Shown: positions 32,858 to 42,100, numbered from the stretch's first letter. The stretch: 64,000 bases of DNA from Kordia sp. (GCF_022447245.1 NZ_JAKVBC010000019.1:28391-92390); one strand, 5' to 3'. Program-made: numbers and translations. Notes: generated from the sequence alone by a model not told the origin.

Positions 32858-35350
32858 CTAAAGCAAACCAAATTGTTCAAAATGGTGATTAAAATGCTTC
32901 GTATTCATCAAATCCCACTCAAATTTATCTAGATGTCCAAAAACTGCATTTTTAGTGGTTACTTCCGGATTTTCTTTGAAGTACAATTCAAATGCATCGT
33001 AGGCTTCTAGTAATTTCGCTTTCGCTTCTGCTAAGTTTTCATAACGCGATTCCGACATTGCTTTTTCTAATAGTTTTGGTGCGTCGTAATTTCTTGGCAT
33101 TGGATCATGAGTGTATAAGGTTTCATTCACCTTTTCCAAAATCTTTTCTGGTGTTTCAATTTCAAAATCTTGGTTTTCACCAGATGCTACTACTAAAGAA
33201 TACTCTAAATGCTCCACCATTTGTTGCGGCGTCATATTACCCCAAGCTGGTTTCACGTCTTCTGTTAATTTTCCAAGGTAATTTTGGATGGTACTTTTAT
33301 TGATCGTTGCGAATGGATTTTTCTTTTGAACCATCGTCAAAATTGTTGCGATTGCTACCAATTCATCTTCCTGATCGAATACCTCCACAAACCATTTTAC
33401 AATTCCGCTTGGTAATTCTTTTCCACGTGAATCACGATCTACTTTTTCTTTACATGTTAAGCGTACATAGATAGTATCATTGTGATAGATTGGACGTAAG
33501 AAACGACATTCTTCCAATCCGTAGTTGGCTGCCACTGGACCTTTGTTTGGATATACGAATAATCCCGCTGCAGCGGAAATGATAAAGTATCCGTGTGCTG
33601 TGCGTTTTTCAAAAATGCTTCCGTCTAACGAAGTAATGTCAGTATGCGCATAGAAATGATCCCAAGTTAGGTTTCCGAAGTTGATAATATCTGTATCAGT
33701 TACCGTACGTTTGTGCGTTTTGATAGACATTCCGGCTTCGATATCTTCCCAATGATATGCAAAAGGATGCTTTTCTGTTTCTTTGTATTCGGCATTTGCT
33801 TGATAGATTCCTGTGACTTCTGTAATGGTGGTTGGTGAACCTTGAATAGCACATCGTTGCATATAATGTTTGATGCCTCGCAATCCACCCATTTCTTCGC
33901 CTCCACCAGCACGTCCTGGACCTCCATGAACTAGTAATGGTAATGGTGAACCGTGACCTGTGCTTTGCTTTGCCATGTCGCGATTTCCAACTAATATACG
34001 TCCGTGATGTGACGCTGCTCCAACTACATATTCTTTGGCAAGTTTATCATCATTTGTAAAGATGGAAGATACTAAAGATCCTTTCCCCATTTGTGCTAAT
34101 TCAATAGCTTCGTCCATGTTTTTATATGGCATAATGGTACTTACAGGTCCGAATGCTTCAATTTCGTGAACACTTATGTTTTCAAAAGGATTATTTTCTC
34201 TAAGTAAGATTGGACTTAGGAATGCTCCTTTTTCGCCATCTGCGCCAACTGCATCAATTGTGTCTAGACTTCCATATACGATATCAGCAGTTTGTGCTAA
34301 TTTGGAAACTTGATCTTTTACAGATTGTACTTGCGCTTTGTTGATCAATGCTCCCATACGAACTTCTTTGAGTCTTGGATCACCGATGGTTACTTTGCTT
34401 AACTGCTTTCCTAAAGCAATTTGTACATCTTCCACTAAGTTTTCTGGAACTACGATTCTACGGATCGCTGTACATTTTTGACCTGTTTTTACGGTCATTT
34501 CTTTACGAACTTCTTTGATAAAGAGATCAAATTCTGTAGTTCCCGGCACAGCATCTTCTCCAAGTACAGAACAGTTTAACGAATCTGCTTCCATGGTGAA
34601 TGGCACAGCTTCTTGTGTGAGTCTTGGATGTGCTTTTAAGATTCTTCCTGTATGTGCGGAACCTGTAAACGTTACTACATCTTGTGATTCTACAGTGTCT
34701 AAAATCGTTTTTGTCATTCCACTCAACAATTGCAAAGCTCCTTCTGGTAAGATTCCAGAATCTACAATTACTCTTACTACTGCTTCTGTGAGATATGCTG
34801 TTTGTGGTGCTGGCAAAACCACTGCTGCCATTCCTGCCATCCAGTTTACGGCACATTTTTCTAACATTCCCCATACTGGGAAGTTGAAGGCATTGATATG
34901 CACAGCTACTCCACGTTTTGGCACGAGAATATGATGTGCCATGAATCGTCCACCACGCGATAAATCAATTGGATCTCCTTCTACATGATACGGTTGATTT
35001 GGAAATAACTTTCTTAAAGAAGCATTTGCAAATAAGTTTCCGAATCCACCATCGATATCTATCCAACTATCGACACGTGTTGCCCCCGTTTTATAACTGA
35101 TATCGTAGAATTGTTCTTTTCGTTTGTTGAGATACAAGGCTAGTTTTTTAAGCATGTTTCCACGCTCTTGAAAGGTCATTTTACGAAGTTTTTCGCCTCC
35201 TTTAGTTCTTCCGTATTGTAAGGCATCTGGAATGTCCAATCCTTCCGTAGTTGCAAATCCAATAGTTTCTCCTGTTACGGCATCAAACATTGGGGAACCT
35301 TCTCCAGTTCCTTGCGTCCATTGTCCGTTGATATAGCTTTGTAGAATCAT
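32858..35350 (-). CDS. paaZ: PaaZ bifunctional aldehyde dehydrogenase / oxepin-CoA hydrolase with extra C-terminal DUF1569-like domain
   Basis: 830 residues versus about 680 in Escherichia coli PaaZ. N-terminal aldehyde dehydrogenase (about 1-520): VPKRGVAVHINAFNFPVWGM, VTFTGSAHTGR, the general base Glu in FTMEADSLN (about 258) and the nucleophile Cys in TGQKCTAIRR (about 293). MaoC-like hydratase (about 530-670): RTAHGYFIISAAAGLFV, CRFLRPIYHNDTIYVRL. Together they open the oxepin-CoA ring and oxidise the aldehyde. From about 680 there is an added domain (PAWGNMTPQQMVEHLEYSLV, FGHLDKFEWDLMNTKHFNHHF) that reads as DUF1569/DinB-like with conserved His residues. It lies in the middle of the paa operon. 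Confidence 0.92.
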   Translation of the reverse strand: MILQSYINGQWTQGTGEGSPMFDAVTGETIGFATTEGLDIPDALQYGRTKGGEKLRKMTFQERGNMLKKLALYLNKRKEQFYDISYKTGATRVDSWIDIDGGFGNLFANASLRKLFPNQPYHVEGDPIDLSRGGRFMAHHILVPKRGVAVHINAFNFPVWGMLEKCAVNWMAGMAAVVLPAPQTAYLTEAVVRVIVDSGILPEGALQLLSGMTKTILDTVESQDVVTFTGSAHTGRILKAHPRLTQEAVPFTMEADSLNCSVLGEDAVPGTTEFDLFIKEVRKEMTVKTGQKCTAIRRIVVPENLVEDVQIALGKQLSKVTIGDPRLKEVRMGALINKAQVQSVKDQVSKLAQTADIVYGSLDTIDAVGADGEKGAFLSPILLRENNPFENISVHEIEAFGPVSTIMPYKNMDEAIELAQMGKGSLVSSIFTNDDKLAKEYVVGAASHHGRILVGNRDMAKQSTGHGSPLPLLVHGGPGRAGGGEEMGGLRGIKHYMQRCAIQGSPTTITEVTGIYQANAEYKETEKHPFAYHWEDIEAGMSIKTHKRTVTDTDIINFGNLTWDHFYAHTDITSLDGSIFEKRTAHGYFIISAAAGLFVYPNKGPVAANYGLEECRFLRPIYHNDTIYVRLTCKEKVDRDSRGKELPSGIVKWFVEVFDQEDELVAIATILTMVQKKNPFATINKSTIQNYLGKLTEDVKPAWGNMTPQQMVEHLEYSLVVASGENQDFEIETPEKILEKVNETLYTHDPMPRNYDAPKLLEKAMSESRYENLAEAKAKLLEAYDAFELYFKENPEVTTKNAVFGHLDKFEWDLMNTKHFNHHFEQFGLL

Positions 35351-35523
35351 GTGGTTTTTATTTTTCTGGCTTTTAGCTTCTAGCCGCTAGCTGTTGGTTT
35401 TATTTTTTATTATTTTTTAATCGCTGCGCTCTTTGTTTTTTGTCAATTTGTTAATTTGACTTTTTTCAAGACTCAATACTTTCTATACACGTTAGCGATT
35501 GAGGCGGCATCCTTTACTATTTT

Positions 35524-35583
35524 GATACGTCATTACGAGGAGTTTGCGACGAAGTAATCTGCTTCTTTTGGAACAGATTGCCA
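35524..35583. repeat. dispersed repeat with internal inverted arms, in a 321-base gap
   Basis: GATACGTCATTACGAGGAGT...GTAATCTG (35524-35561) is related to 12903-12941. GTAATCTG is then mirrored by CAGATTGC (35575-35582), forming a hairpin. It is the commonly seen flavobacterial intergenic element of the TGCGAGG...CAATCTG type. The gap 35351-35671 between paaJ and paaZ shows no gene. Confidence 0.65.
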
Positions 35584-35671
35584 CTACAAATTAAAATTTG
35601 TCTCACAATGGACTATTTTCAAGAAAAGATACAGCCGAAAGCGCGACCCAAAGGGTAACGCCCAAATTATA

Positions 35672-36883
35672 TTATATGTTTACATTCTCAATGATGGCAG
35701 CATAGCCTTGTCCGACACCAATACACATAGTAATTAATGCATAACGCTTGCCCGTTTCCTGCAATTGCAACGCCGCTGAATAGGCAATACGTGTTCCAGT
35801 AACTCCTAGTGGATGACCGATAGCAATGGCGCCTCCATTTGGATTGATTCGAGCGTCATCATCTGCCAATCCCCATTCGCGAATACAAGCTAAACTTTGT
35901 GCCGCAAAAGCTTCATTTAGTTCTATAATATCCATGTTATCCATGGTTAATCCTGCCTTCTTTAATGCTTTATTAGAAGCGTTTACAGGTCCGATTCCCA
36001 TGATACGTGGTTCTACTCCAACAACCGCAGAACTTACAATACGCGCCATTGGTTTTAGATTGTATTTCTCAACCGCTGCTTCGGAAGCAATAATGGTTGC
36101 TGCAGCTCCATCATTTAAACCTGACGCATTTCCTGCTGTTACACTTCCTCCTTCTTTTTTAAAGGCTGCTCTTAGTTTTGCTAAGATTTCAGGAGTTGTC
36201 GTTGGTTTGATGAATTCATCTTGATTGAAAATAATCGGATCTTTTTTACGTTGCGGAATTTCTACCGCTACAATTTCCTTAGCTAAACGACCAGATTCTT
36301 GTGCTGCTGTCGCTTTCATTTGACTTCTGTAAGCGAATGCATCTTGGTCTTCACGAGAAATATTGTATTTTTCAACTAGATTTTCTGCCGTCATTCCCAT
36401 GCCATCAGTTCCATACATTTCGTGCATTTTCGGATTGATGAATCGCCATCCGAAACTGGTATCATACATTTTAGCATCAGTTCCAAAAGCACTTGAAGGT
36501 TTTGCAATGGCGTACGGTCCGCGTGTCATGTTTTCTACGCCACCAGCTATGAACAAGTCTCCATCTCCTGCTTTGATTGCACGATTAGCGTGAATGATGG
36601 ATGATAGTCCAGAGCTACATAATCTGTTTACCGTTTCACCTGGTACCGTGTGCGGTAATCCAGCTAATAGTAACGACATACGTGCTACGTTACGATTGTC
36701 TTCTCCTGCTTGATTGGCACAACCAATGATAACATCGTCGTACGCATCTTTTGGAATGTTTGGATTGCGATCTGTTACTTCTTTGATGACCAAAGCACCT
36801 AAATCGTCTACGCGTTTGGTAGCGAGAGATCCTTTGAATTTTCCTATCGGAGTTCTTACTCCATCTATGATGTATGATTCCAT
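35672..36883 (-). CDS. paaJ: beta-ketoadipyl-CoA thiolase family acetyl-CoA acyltransferase
   Basis: 403-residue thiolase. Active-site Cys in VNRLCSSGLSS (about 90), His in NPNGGAIAIGHPLGVTG (about 359) and second Cys in LITMCIGVGQG (about 388). It cleaves 3-oxoadipyl-CoA and 3-oxo-5,6-dehydrosuberyl-CoA to give acetyl-CoA plus succinyl-CoA or dehydroadipyl-CoA. Full length for the family. Its position in the paa operon supports the specificity, which sequence alone would not fix. Confidence 0.9.
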   Translation of the reverse strand: MESYIIDGVRTPIGKFKGSLATKRVDDLGALVIKEVTDRNPNIPKDAYDDVIIGCANQAGEDNRNVARMSLLLAGLPHTVPGETVNRLCSSGLSSIIHANRAIKAGDGDLFIAGGVENMTRGPYAIAKPSSAFGTDAKMYDTSFGWRFINPKMHEMYGTDGMGMTAENLVEKYNISREDQDAFAYRSQMKATAAQESGRLAKEIVAVEIPQRKKDPIIFNQDEFIKPTTTPEILAKLRAAFKKEGGSVTAGNASGLNDGAAATIIASEAAVEKYNLKPMARIVSSAVVGVEPRIMGIGPVNASNKALKKAGLTMDNMDIIELNEAFAAQSLACIREWGLADDDARINPNGGAIAIGHPLGVTGTRIAYSAALQLQETGKRYALITMCIGVGQGYAAIIENVNI

Positions 36884-36915
36884 TTTGAAATGTAAATTTT
36901 TATATATAAAACTGA

Positions 36916-37106
36916 AAAACTCTAAATGTAAAATGTAAAAGTATTGTTTGTGTTTTCAACATCTATTGTGTGCTTTTTCATTTATATTTTAGCGTATGTT
37001 GTTCATGCTGTTTGTTTAATTTAAAATGTAAAACTCTGAATACTAAATTTCAAAGTGCTTGTTTATATTTTCAAACTGCATTTAGAACTTTTTCATTGTT
37101 ATTTTA
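36916..37106. repeat. imperfect direct repeat, unit about 77 bp
   Basis: Positions 36916-36991 and 37030-37106 align with roughly three quarters identity by eye, beginning AAAACTCT and containing GTTTTCAAC or ATTTTCAAA and CTTTTTCATT. The second unit ends exactly at the ancestral stop of the neighbouring four-helix gene, so the first may be a duplicated gene end that lost coding capacity. There is no other content in 36884-37103. Confidence 0.5.
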
Positions 37107-37466
37107 TTTTTTGTTTGATGTTTTTATGCTTGTTGTAAAGATAGCTACAAATTCATTACATTCTTTTTGAATTTTCTTAAACTCAGTTGTATTGTTTATT
37201 AAGTTTGCCTCCTACATAATCTCCATATTTACTTGAGATTCTCGTAATTCTTTTAGACATATTTTCATTTTATGAATAAAGTCTTTTCTTGATTCAGCCG
37301 ATTGCGCTTCTGCATAGTTTAAAGCTGCTGATATTGTCGAACGAATGATTTGTTTTATTAGTTGTTCAGATGCAAATTCTTTTTTTAAAGTAGAAATATT
37401 TACAATCACGCTGGCTGAGAATTTCACCAATCTTTTTTGTAAATCGTATTGTTTTCGCTTTTCCAC
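37104..37466 (-). pseudogene. four-helix bundle protein with in-frame TAG
   Basis: The four-helix bundle family (proteins related to the 23S rRNA intervening-sequence product) is recognisable: LVKFSASVIVNISTL, SEQLIKQIIRSTISAALNY, FIHKMKICLKELRESQVNME. The frame meets TAG at 37212-37214 after 84 codons, yet the same frame continues EANLINNTTEFKKIQKECNE and ends FTTSIKTSNKK-stop at 37104, exactly the expected last helix of the family. A single nonsense mutation has therefore truncated it unless the stop is read through. A complete paralogue lies at 39490-39861 in the same operon. Confidence 0.8.
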
Positions 37467-37485
37467 TTTTACATTTAGAATTTAC

Positions 37486-37893
37486 TTACTCTTCCCAGTC
37501 CTTTTGCGTTCGATATACGACACCTTTAAAAAGTGCAATAAGTTCGTCTCCACGTTTGACTTCTATGATATTGAATCCTAGTTTGTTTTTTACTTTTTCT
37601 ATGACAGATTCTGCCACAATGAAATCACCTTCTTCTAATGCTTCAATATGATTGATGGATGTTTCAATAGAAACTGCATATTTCCCATGCGTATTGGCTG
37701 CGAAACCAAACGCCGTATCCGCTAGTGAATAACTGATGCCTCCATGTGCTTTTCCCATACTATTCAGCATTTCTTTTCGGACGGTCAATCCAACTTTACA
37801 TCGTCCGATTTCACATTCTAAAATCTCGATTCCCAACCATGTACTGAATGGATCTTGACTTAACATTTTGTATGGTATTTTTTCTCCTTGCAT
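37486..37893 (-). CDS. paaI: PaaI hotdog-fold acyl-CoA thioesterase
   Basis: 135-residue hotdog-fold thioesterase that hydrolyses phenylacetyl-CoA and ring-hydroxylated CoA esters, guarding the CoA pool. Signature GKAHGGISYSLADTAFGFAAN, where HGG and the following Asp are the family's catalytic and oxyanion elements; LGIEILECEIGRCKVGLTV at the N-terminus and FNIIEVKRGDELIALFKGVVYR at the end complete the fold. Normal length for PaaI. Confidence 0.93.
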   Translation of the reverse strand: MQGEKIPYKMLSQDPFSTWLGIEILECEIGRCKVGLTVRKEMLNSMGKAHGGISYSLADTAFGFAANTHGKYAVSIETSINHIEALEEGDFIVAESVIEKVKNKLGFNIIEVKRGDELIALFKGVVYRTQKDWEE

Positions 37894-37924
37894 GTTTGAA
37901 TTTTGAATTATGAATCTTCACATT

Positions 37925-38275
37925 CTATGTTATATTTTTATAAATAGTTGCTATTTGATATATTGATTCAACTTCTAAAATTTTATTTAATTCTTCTTTG
38001 CTTTTACACTCAATTAATAAACCTGTATATCTAGTTTTTATTTCCTGATATTCTAGTCAGTGTGAAGGTCGAAGGTATTCTATTCCAATAATTTTTCTGA
38101 TTAAGGTCTGCGCTTCAATTTTGAATTCTATATGATCTCCTACTTCTAATTTTCCATAATACTGAGCATCCACAGCGCCCATTATGAGAATTGGAAATTC
38201 ACTTTTAAATTTCTCTTTAATATCATCTCCAATATTGAGTTTATCTTCAATCCTGATCTTTAAAAACTTTTCCAT
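37925..38275 (-). pseudogene. small protein gene in paa operon with in-frame TGA
   Basis: The ATG at 38275 overlaps the paaH stop codon (TAATG), so translation is coupled. The first 72 codons encode MEKFLKIRIEDKLNIGDDIK...LIRKIIGIEYLRPSH and stop at TGA (38057-38059). The same frame stays open for 43 more protein-like codons (LEYQEIKTRYTGLLIECKSK, ELNKILEVESIYQIATIYKN) to a TAG at 37925. The first part could be a small beta-rich protein (GAVDAQYYGKLEVGDHIEF). I do not recognise the family. Either the first 72 residues are the real gene, or a TGA nonsense codon has cut a 116-residue protein. Confidence 0.55.
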
Positions 38276-39429
38276 TAAAAGAACGTCTTGCCGTTTCTTA
38301 GCATTTTTCTGAGCAATGGCGAACAACGATATCTGTCTTCATGATATTCTTCGTATAAATCATCTAAGGTTTTTACACACCAATCGATTCCTTTTTCATC
38401 TGCCCAAGCTAATAATCCTTTTGGATAGTTTACACCTTTGGTCATGGCATTGTCAATGTCTTCCGCAGAAGCGATGTTTAAGAATAAAGCATCAGCTGCT
38501 TCGTTGATAAGCATAACTAGTACACGATCAAATATTTGTTGCGCTAGTTCTTTGTCATCTTTTGGTACAGGTTTTTCTATTCCTTCTGCATAATCATAAT
38601 ACCCTTTTCCTGTTTTTCGACCTAGATATCCAGCTTCAGATAAACGTTTTTGTGTGAATGATGGTTTGTATCTTGAATCGTAATAGAATGCTGTAAAAAC
38701 CGTTTCTGTTACGGTATAGTTTACATCGTTTCCAATGAAATCCATTAATTCAAAAGGTCCCATTCGGAATCCTCCAAGCGATTTTAAACTCCAATCAATC
38801 GTTGCAAAGTCTGCCAATCCTTCTTCATAGATTCGTAAAGATTCTCCATAAAAAGGTCGCGCTACTCTGTTGACAATAAATCCTGGTGTATCTTTCGCCA
38901 CTGCGACTACTTTTTTCCAATCAGCAATGGTTTGCGTTACTGTATCTAGTACTTCTTGAGAGGTTTGAATTGCAGGAATGACCTCAACCAATTTCATTAA
39001 AGGTGCTGGATTGAAGAAATGAATTCCAATACAACGTTCTGGTTTTTGTAAAGACGATGCAATTGAAGCGATAGATAACGACGACGTGTTTGATGCAATG
39101 ATTGCTGAATCACTTAGGTATGTTTCTAATTCCAAAAATACTTTCTGCTTGATGTCTAGGTTTTCAATGATTGCCTCGATTGTCAAATCAGAATCACCTA
39201 AATCTTTTAGTGAATCTACATAGGAAATGTTTCCTTGAATTCTATTTTTCTCAGCTTCATCGATACGTCCTTTTTGAATAAGACGATTTAATATTTTTTC
39301 TAAAGCTGCTTTACTTTTATCTAAAGCTGCTTGTTTTGTATCGTATAGTTTGACCATGCATCCTGCGGTTGCTGCTACTTGTGCAATCCCGCTTCCCATG
39401 GTGCCAGATCCTATGATTCCTACTTTCAT
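38275..39429 (-). CDS. paaH: 3-hydroxyacyl-CoA dehydrogenase (PaaH-type)
   Basis: 384-residue NAD-dependent dehydrogenase. Rossmann motif VGIIGSGTMGSGIAQVAA (residues 3-20), catalytic His region RCIGIHFFNPAPLMKLVEVI, KDTPGFIVNRVARPFYGE, and C-terminal helical domains with GRKTGKGYYDY and DNAMTKGVNYPKGLL. In the paa pathway it oxidises 3-hydroxyadipyl-CoA. It carries two C-terminal dimerisation-type modules, as in other PaaH-like enzymes. Confidence 0.9.
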   Translation of the reverse strand: MKVGIIGSGTMGSGIAQVAATAGCMVKLYDTKQAALDKSKAALEKILNRLIQKGRIDEAEKNRIQGNISYVDSLKDLGDSDLTIEAIIENLDIKQKVFLELETYLSDSAIIASNTSSLSIASIASSLQKPERCIGIHFFNPAPLMKLVEVIPAIQTSQEVLDTVTQTIADWKKVVAVAKDTPGFIVNRVARPFYGESLRIYEEGLADFATIDWSLKSLGGFRMGPFELMDFIGNDVNYTVTETVFTAFYYDSRYKPSFTQKRLSEAGYLGRKTGKGYYDYAEGIEKPVPKDDKELAQQIFDRVLVMLINEAADALFLNIASAEDIDNAMTKGVNYPKGLLAWADEKGIDWCVKTLDDLYEEYHEDRYRCSPLLRKMLRNGKTFF

Positions 39430-39489
39430 GTTATTTGAAATATTGAATACAGCATATTATGATGAAAAGTTTATAACTAATCATCTTTT

Positions 39490-39861
39490 TTAGAATCCTA
39501 TATTCTTGTTTTTATTTTTTGATGTTTTTATGTCATTTACAAAAATCTCGATAAGCTCATTATTTTCATTTATCAATCGTTGCAACTCTTCTATATCTGA
39601 AATGTTTTGTATTCCTTTTTGAATTTTTAAGTTTACTAAAGTCGCTCTTAATTCTTTCAAGCCTACCTTCATATTATTCTCAAATTCTACAGTAGATTTG
39701 GCATTTTGCGCCATTACATGATATAAAGCAGGAGAAGTTGAAGACCTAATAATTTGTTTTACTAAGTGTTCTAATGCAAAATTATTCTCTACTTCTTGAA
39801 AACGATTAATAACATTCACAGAGAATGCAATAAGCCTGTTTTCTAATTCATTTGATTTCAT
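39490..39861 (-). CDS. four-helix bundle protein
   Basis: 123-residue protein of the family related to the 23S rRNA intervening-sequence protein: IAFSVNVINRFQEVENNFALEHLVKQIIRSSTSPALYHVMAQ, then ENNMKVGLKELRATLVNLKI and a last helix LINENNELIEIFVNDIKTSK. Such proteins form pentameric helical bundles and have no known enzymatic role; in flavobacteria they are scattered between unrelated genes like small passengers. It lies between paaG and paaH and is intact, unlike the paralogue at 37104-37466. Confidence 0.85.
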   Translation of the reverse strand: MKSNELENRLIAFSVNVINRFQEVENNFALEHLVKQIIRSSTSPALYHVMAQNAKSTVEFENNMKVGLKELRATLVNLKIQKGIQNISDIEELQRLINENNELIEIFVNDIKTSKNKNKNIGF

Positions 39862-39904
39862 AATAAGTTCTTATATCAAAATTCAAAAATTAGCAATCCG
39901 TTGA

Positions 39905-40690
39905 TTATTTCCCTTTAAAGTTTGGCGCACGTTTTTCAACAAAAGCTGAAACACCTTCGCGATAATCTTCTGATTCGCTTGATTCTATTTGATATTTTGA
40001 TTCTAATGCTAATTGGGATTCTAAATCATTTACTAAGGATTGATTTAGCACTTTTTTAGTCAATCCAAGTGCTTTGGTTGGCATTTTAGCTAACTTTTCC
40101 GCTAAAGCAACTACGTCTTCTTTGAATGTTTCTAGTGGTAATACTTTGTACAACATTCCTAAGCGTTCAGCTTCTTCTGCACCAACTTTATCTCCTAACA
40201 TCATTAAGGCAGATGCTTTTTGGAATCCGATTAATCGTGGTAAAAAGAAAGTTCCTGCACTATCAGGAATTAATCCAATTTTACTGAATGCTTGAATGAA
40301 GCTTACTTTTTCATGTGCTACTACGATATCACAAGCTAAGGCAATGTTTGCTCCTGCACCAGCTGCGACACCATTTACAGCCCCAACGACTGGCTTTTCG
40401 ATTTTACGAATTCTCTGAATGATTGGATTGTAATGTTCTTCTAATATTTTTTTGAATCCAGGATTTAGTTCTGGATGCGTTACTTCTTTTAAGTCTTGTC
40501 CTGCACAAAATGCTTTTCCTTCTCCAGTCAATACTATTGCTCGGACTTCATCATTTTGTTCACATTGATCTAAAGTGTCTTGTAAACGCAATGCCATTTC
40601 ACGATTAAAGCTATTGAATACTTCTGGGCGATTTAGCGTTATATACGCTACATTGTTTTGAATGGTTATTGTTATAGATTGATTACTCAT
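39905..40690 (-). CDS. paaG: PaaG-type ring-epoxy isomerase (enoyl-CoA isomerase family)
   Basis: 261-residue crotonase-fold enzyme. ITLNRPEVFNSFN, CoA-binding KAFCAGQDLKEV (about 60-71), oxyanion-hole VNGVAAGAGANIALACDIVVA, then SFIQAFSKIGLIPDSAGTFFLPR containing the catalytic Asp expected in the isomerase class, and the C-terminal EGVSAFVEKRAPNFKG. It converts the phenylacetyl-CoA epoxide to oxepin-CoA. Position directly after the epoxidase genes supports paaG over paaF. Confidence 0.88.
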   Translation of the reverse strand: MSNQSITITIQNNVAYITLNRPEVFNSFNREMALRLQDTLDQCEQNDEVRAIVLTGEGKAFCAGQDLKEVTHPELNPGFKKILEEHYNPIIQRIRKIEKPVVGAVNGVAAGAGANIALACDIVVAHEKVSFIQAFSKIGLIPDSAGTFFLPRLIGFQKASALMMLGDKVGAEEAERLGMLYKVLPLETFKEDVVALAEKLAKMPTKALGLTKKVLNQSLVNDLESQLALESKYQIESSESEDYREGVSAFVEKRAPNFKGK

Positions 40691-40757
40691 ATATCGTTTT
40701 TATTGTAAACAGAGATTCCTGCTTTTACTTCGGCAAGCTCAGTACAGGCAGGAATTA

Positions 40758-41258
40758 TCATTTTAAACATTTAAAGTAGTCGAATGGTTCTAAACAGTCT
40801 TCGCATTTAAATAATGCTTTGCACGCTGTGGAACCAAATTGACTGACTAGTTTTGTATTTGTTGAACCGCAATTGGTACACTTTACAATCCGTTTATCAC
40901 CGAGCAGCGCTTCTTTATCTGCATCTGGAGTTAACGGTGGTGCTATTCCATATTCACGAAGCGCATTCCGACCACGTTCTGTAATCCAATCGGTTGTCCA
41001 AGCTGGTGACAGAATTAGTTTTACTTTAGATTCATAACCATGCTCTTTTAAGGCTTTCGAAATATCATCGCCAATAACATCCATGGCTGGACAACCTGTG
41101 TATGTTGGTGTTATGCTTACTTGTACAACTCCATTTATCAACCTTGCAGAACGTACTACGCCCATATCCATAATGGAAAGTACTGGAATTTCTGGATCCG
41201 ATACTTTTTCTAGGATTGGAATTAATATTTCATCTATATGTTGCTTGGTTGAAATCAT
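40758..41258 (-). CDS. paaD: phenylacetyl-CoA epoxidase subunit PaaD
   Basis: 166-residue protein with an N-terminal MIP18/DUF59 domain (VSDPEIPVLSIMDMGVV, ITPTYTGCPAMDVIGDDI) and a C-terminal zinc-ribbon-like Cys set (CTNCGSTNTKLVSQFGSTAC, CEDC). PaaD is needed for maturation of the epoxidase, probably Fe-S or di-iron assembly, rather than catalysis. Follows paaC in the order expected for paaABCDE sets. Confidence 0.93.
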   Translation of the reverse strand: MISTKQHIDEILIPILEKVSDPEIPVLSIMDMGVVRSARLINGVVQVSITPTYTGCPAMDVIGDDISKALKEHGYESKVKLILSPAWTTDWITERGRNALREYGIAPPLTPDADKEALLGDKRIVKCTNCGSTNTKLVSQFGSTACKALFKCEDCLEPFDYFKCLK

Positions 41259-41347
41259 GAATAGATTTTAGGTGTTGGGTTTTAGGTTTACTTGCTTTCA
41301 TTTCGAATACTTTCAATAATTACACAGGAATGACAAATGAACATTAT

Positions 41348-42100
41348 TTACCAATTCATATTAGGATACGCTCTTTGCATGTATTGCATGTCTGCTAGTA
41401 AATATCCCATATGTTCCGTGTGAATTCCTGATTTCCCTCCTTTTTGGAAGTATTTTGATTCTGGAACGTTTAATGTTGCTTCCTCAAATAGCAAAGTTAC
41501 ATTTTGATAGTATGCATCTTTTATTGTTGATACATCTATTCCCATTCCTTCTTCCGCTAATGCTTTTGCTTCTTCGGTAACTTCAAACAATTCGTTTGTG
41601 TATTGCCAAAGTCCATCAATGGCTGCTTGCATTTTTTCATGACTTTCTTCTGTTCCATCGCCTAAGCGTTTGATCCAATCTCCTGAGAAACGCACATGAT
41701 AAGAAACTTCCTTGATTGACTTTTTAGCAATTGCACTTAAGGTCATATCTTGGCTGAATTGTAATTTTTCAAGCAATAGCAAGTGAAAAACATCAAATAG
41801 ATATTGCCTTGCCACTGTATATGCAAAATCTCGATTTGGCTGCTCTACTAGTAATACATTTTTGTATTCACGTTCATAGCGTAAGAATGCAATGCTATCT
41901 TCTGTTGCATCGCCGCCTTTAATATCTGCAGCATATTGAAAGTAACTACGTGTTTGCCCAAATAAATCTAGGGATATATTTGTACACGCAATATCTGTTT
42001 CAAGGCTTGGTCCGTGACCACATAATTCTCCTAATCGCTGACCTGCTATTAAGCAGTTATCCGCTAGTTCAAGTATGTAGTTGTATAAGTTTGTTTTCAT
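41348..42100 (-). CDS. paaC: phenylacetyl-CoA epoxidase structural subunit PaaC
   Basis: About 250 residues from the ATG at 42100 (MKTNLYNYILEL), favoured over one 15 bases upstream. PaaC is the catalytically inactive ferritin-like partner that forms the AC core of the epoxidase. Helices with GDATEDSIAFLRYEREYKNVLLVEQPNRDFAYTVARQ and SYHVRFSGDWIKRLGDGTEES are characteristic. Family length is normal. Confidence 0.93.
   Translation of the reverse strand: MKTNLYNYILELADNCLIAGQRLGELCGHGPSLETDIACTNISLDLFGQTRSYFQYAADIKGGDATEDSIAFLRYEREYKNVLLVEQPNRDFAYTVARQYLFDVFHLLLLEKLQFSQDMTLSAIAKKSIKEVSYHVRFSGDWIKRLGDGTEESHEKMQAAIDGLWQYTNELFEVTEEAKALAEEGMGIDVSTIKDAYYQNVTLLFEEATLNVPESKYFQKGGKSGIHTEHMGYLLADMQYMQRAYPNMNW

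Noticed and set aside
34515..34934. 139-codon plus-strand frame opposite paaZ
   Set aside because: Antisense of a strongly supported gene, with low-complexity Thr/Ser content and no family signature.
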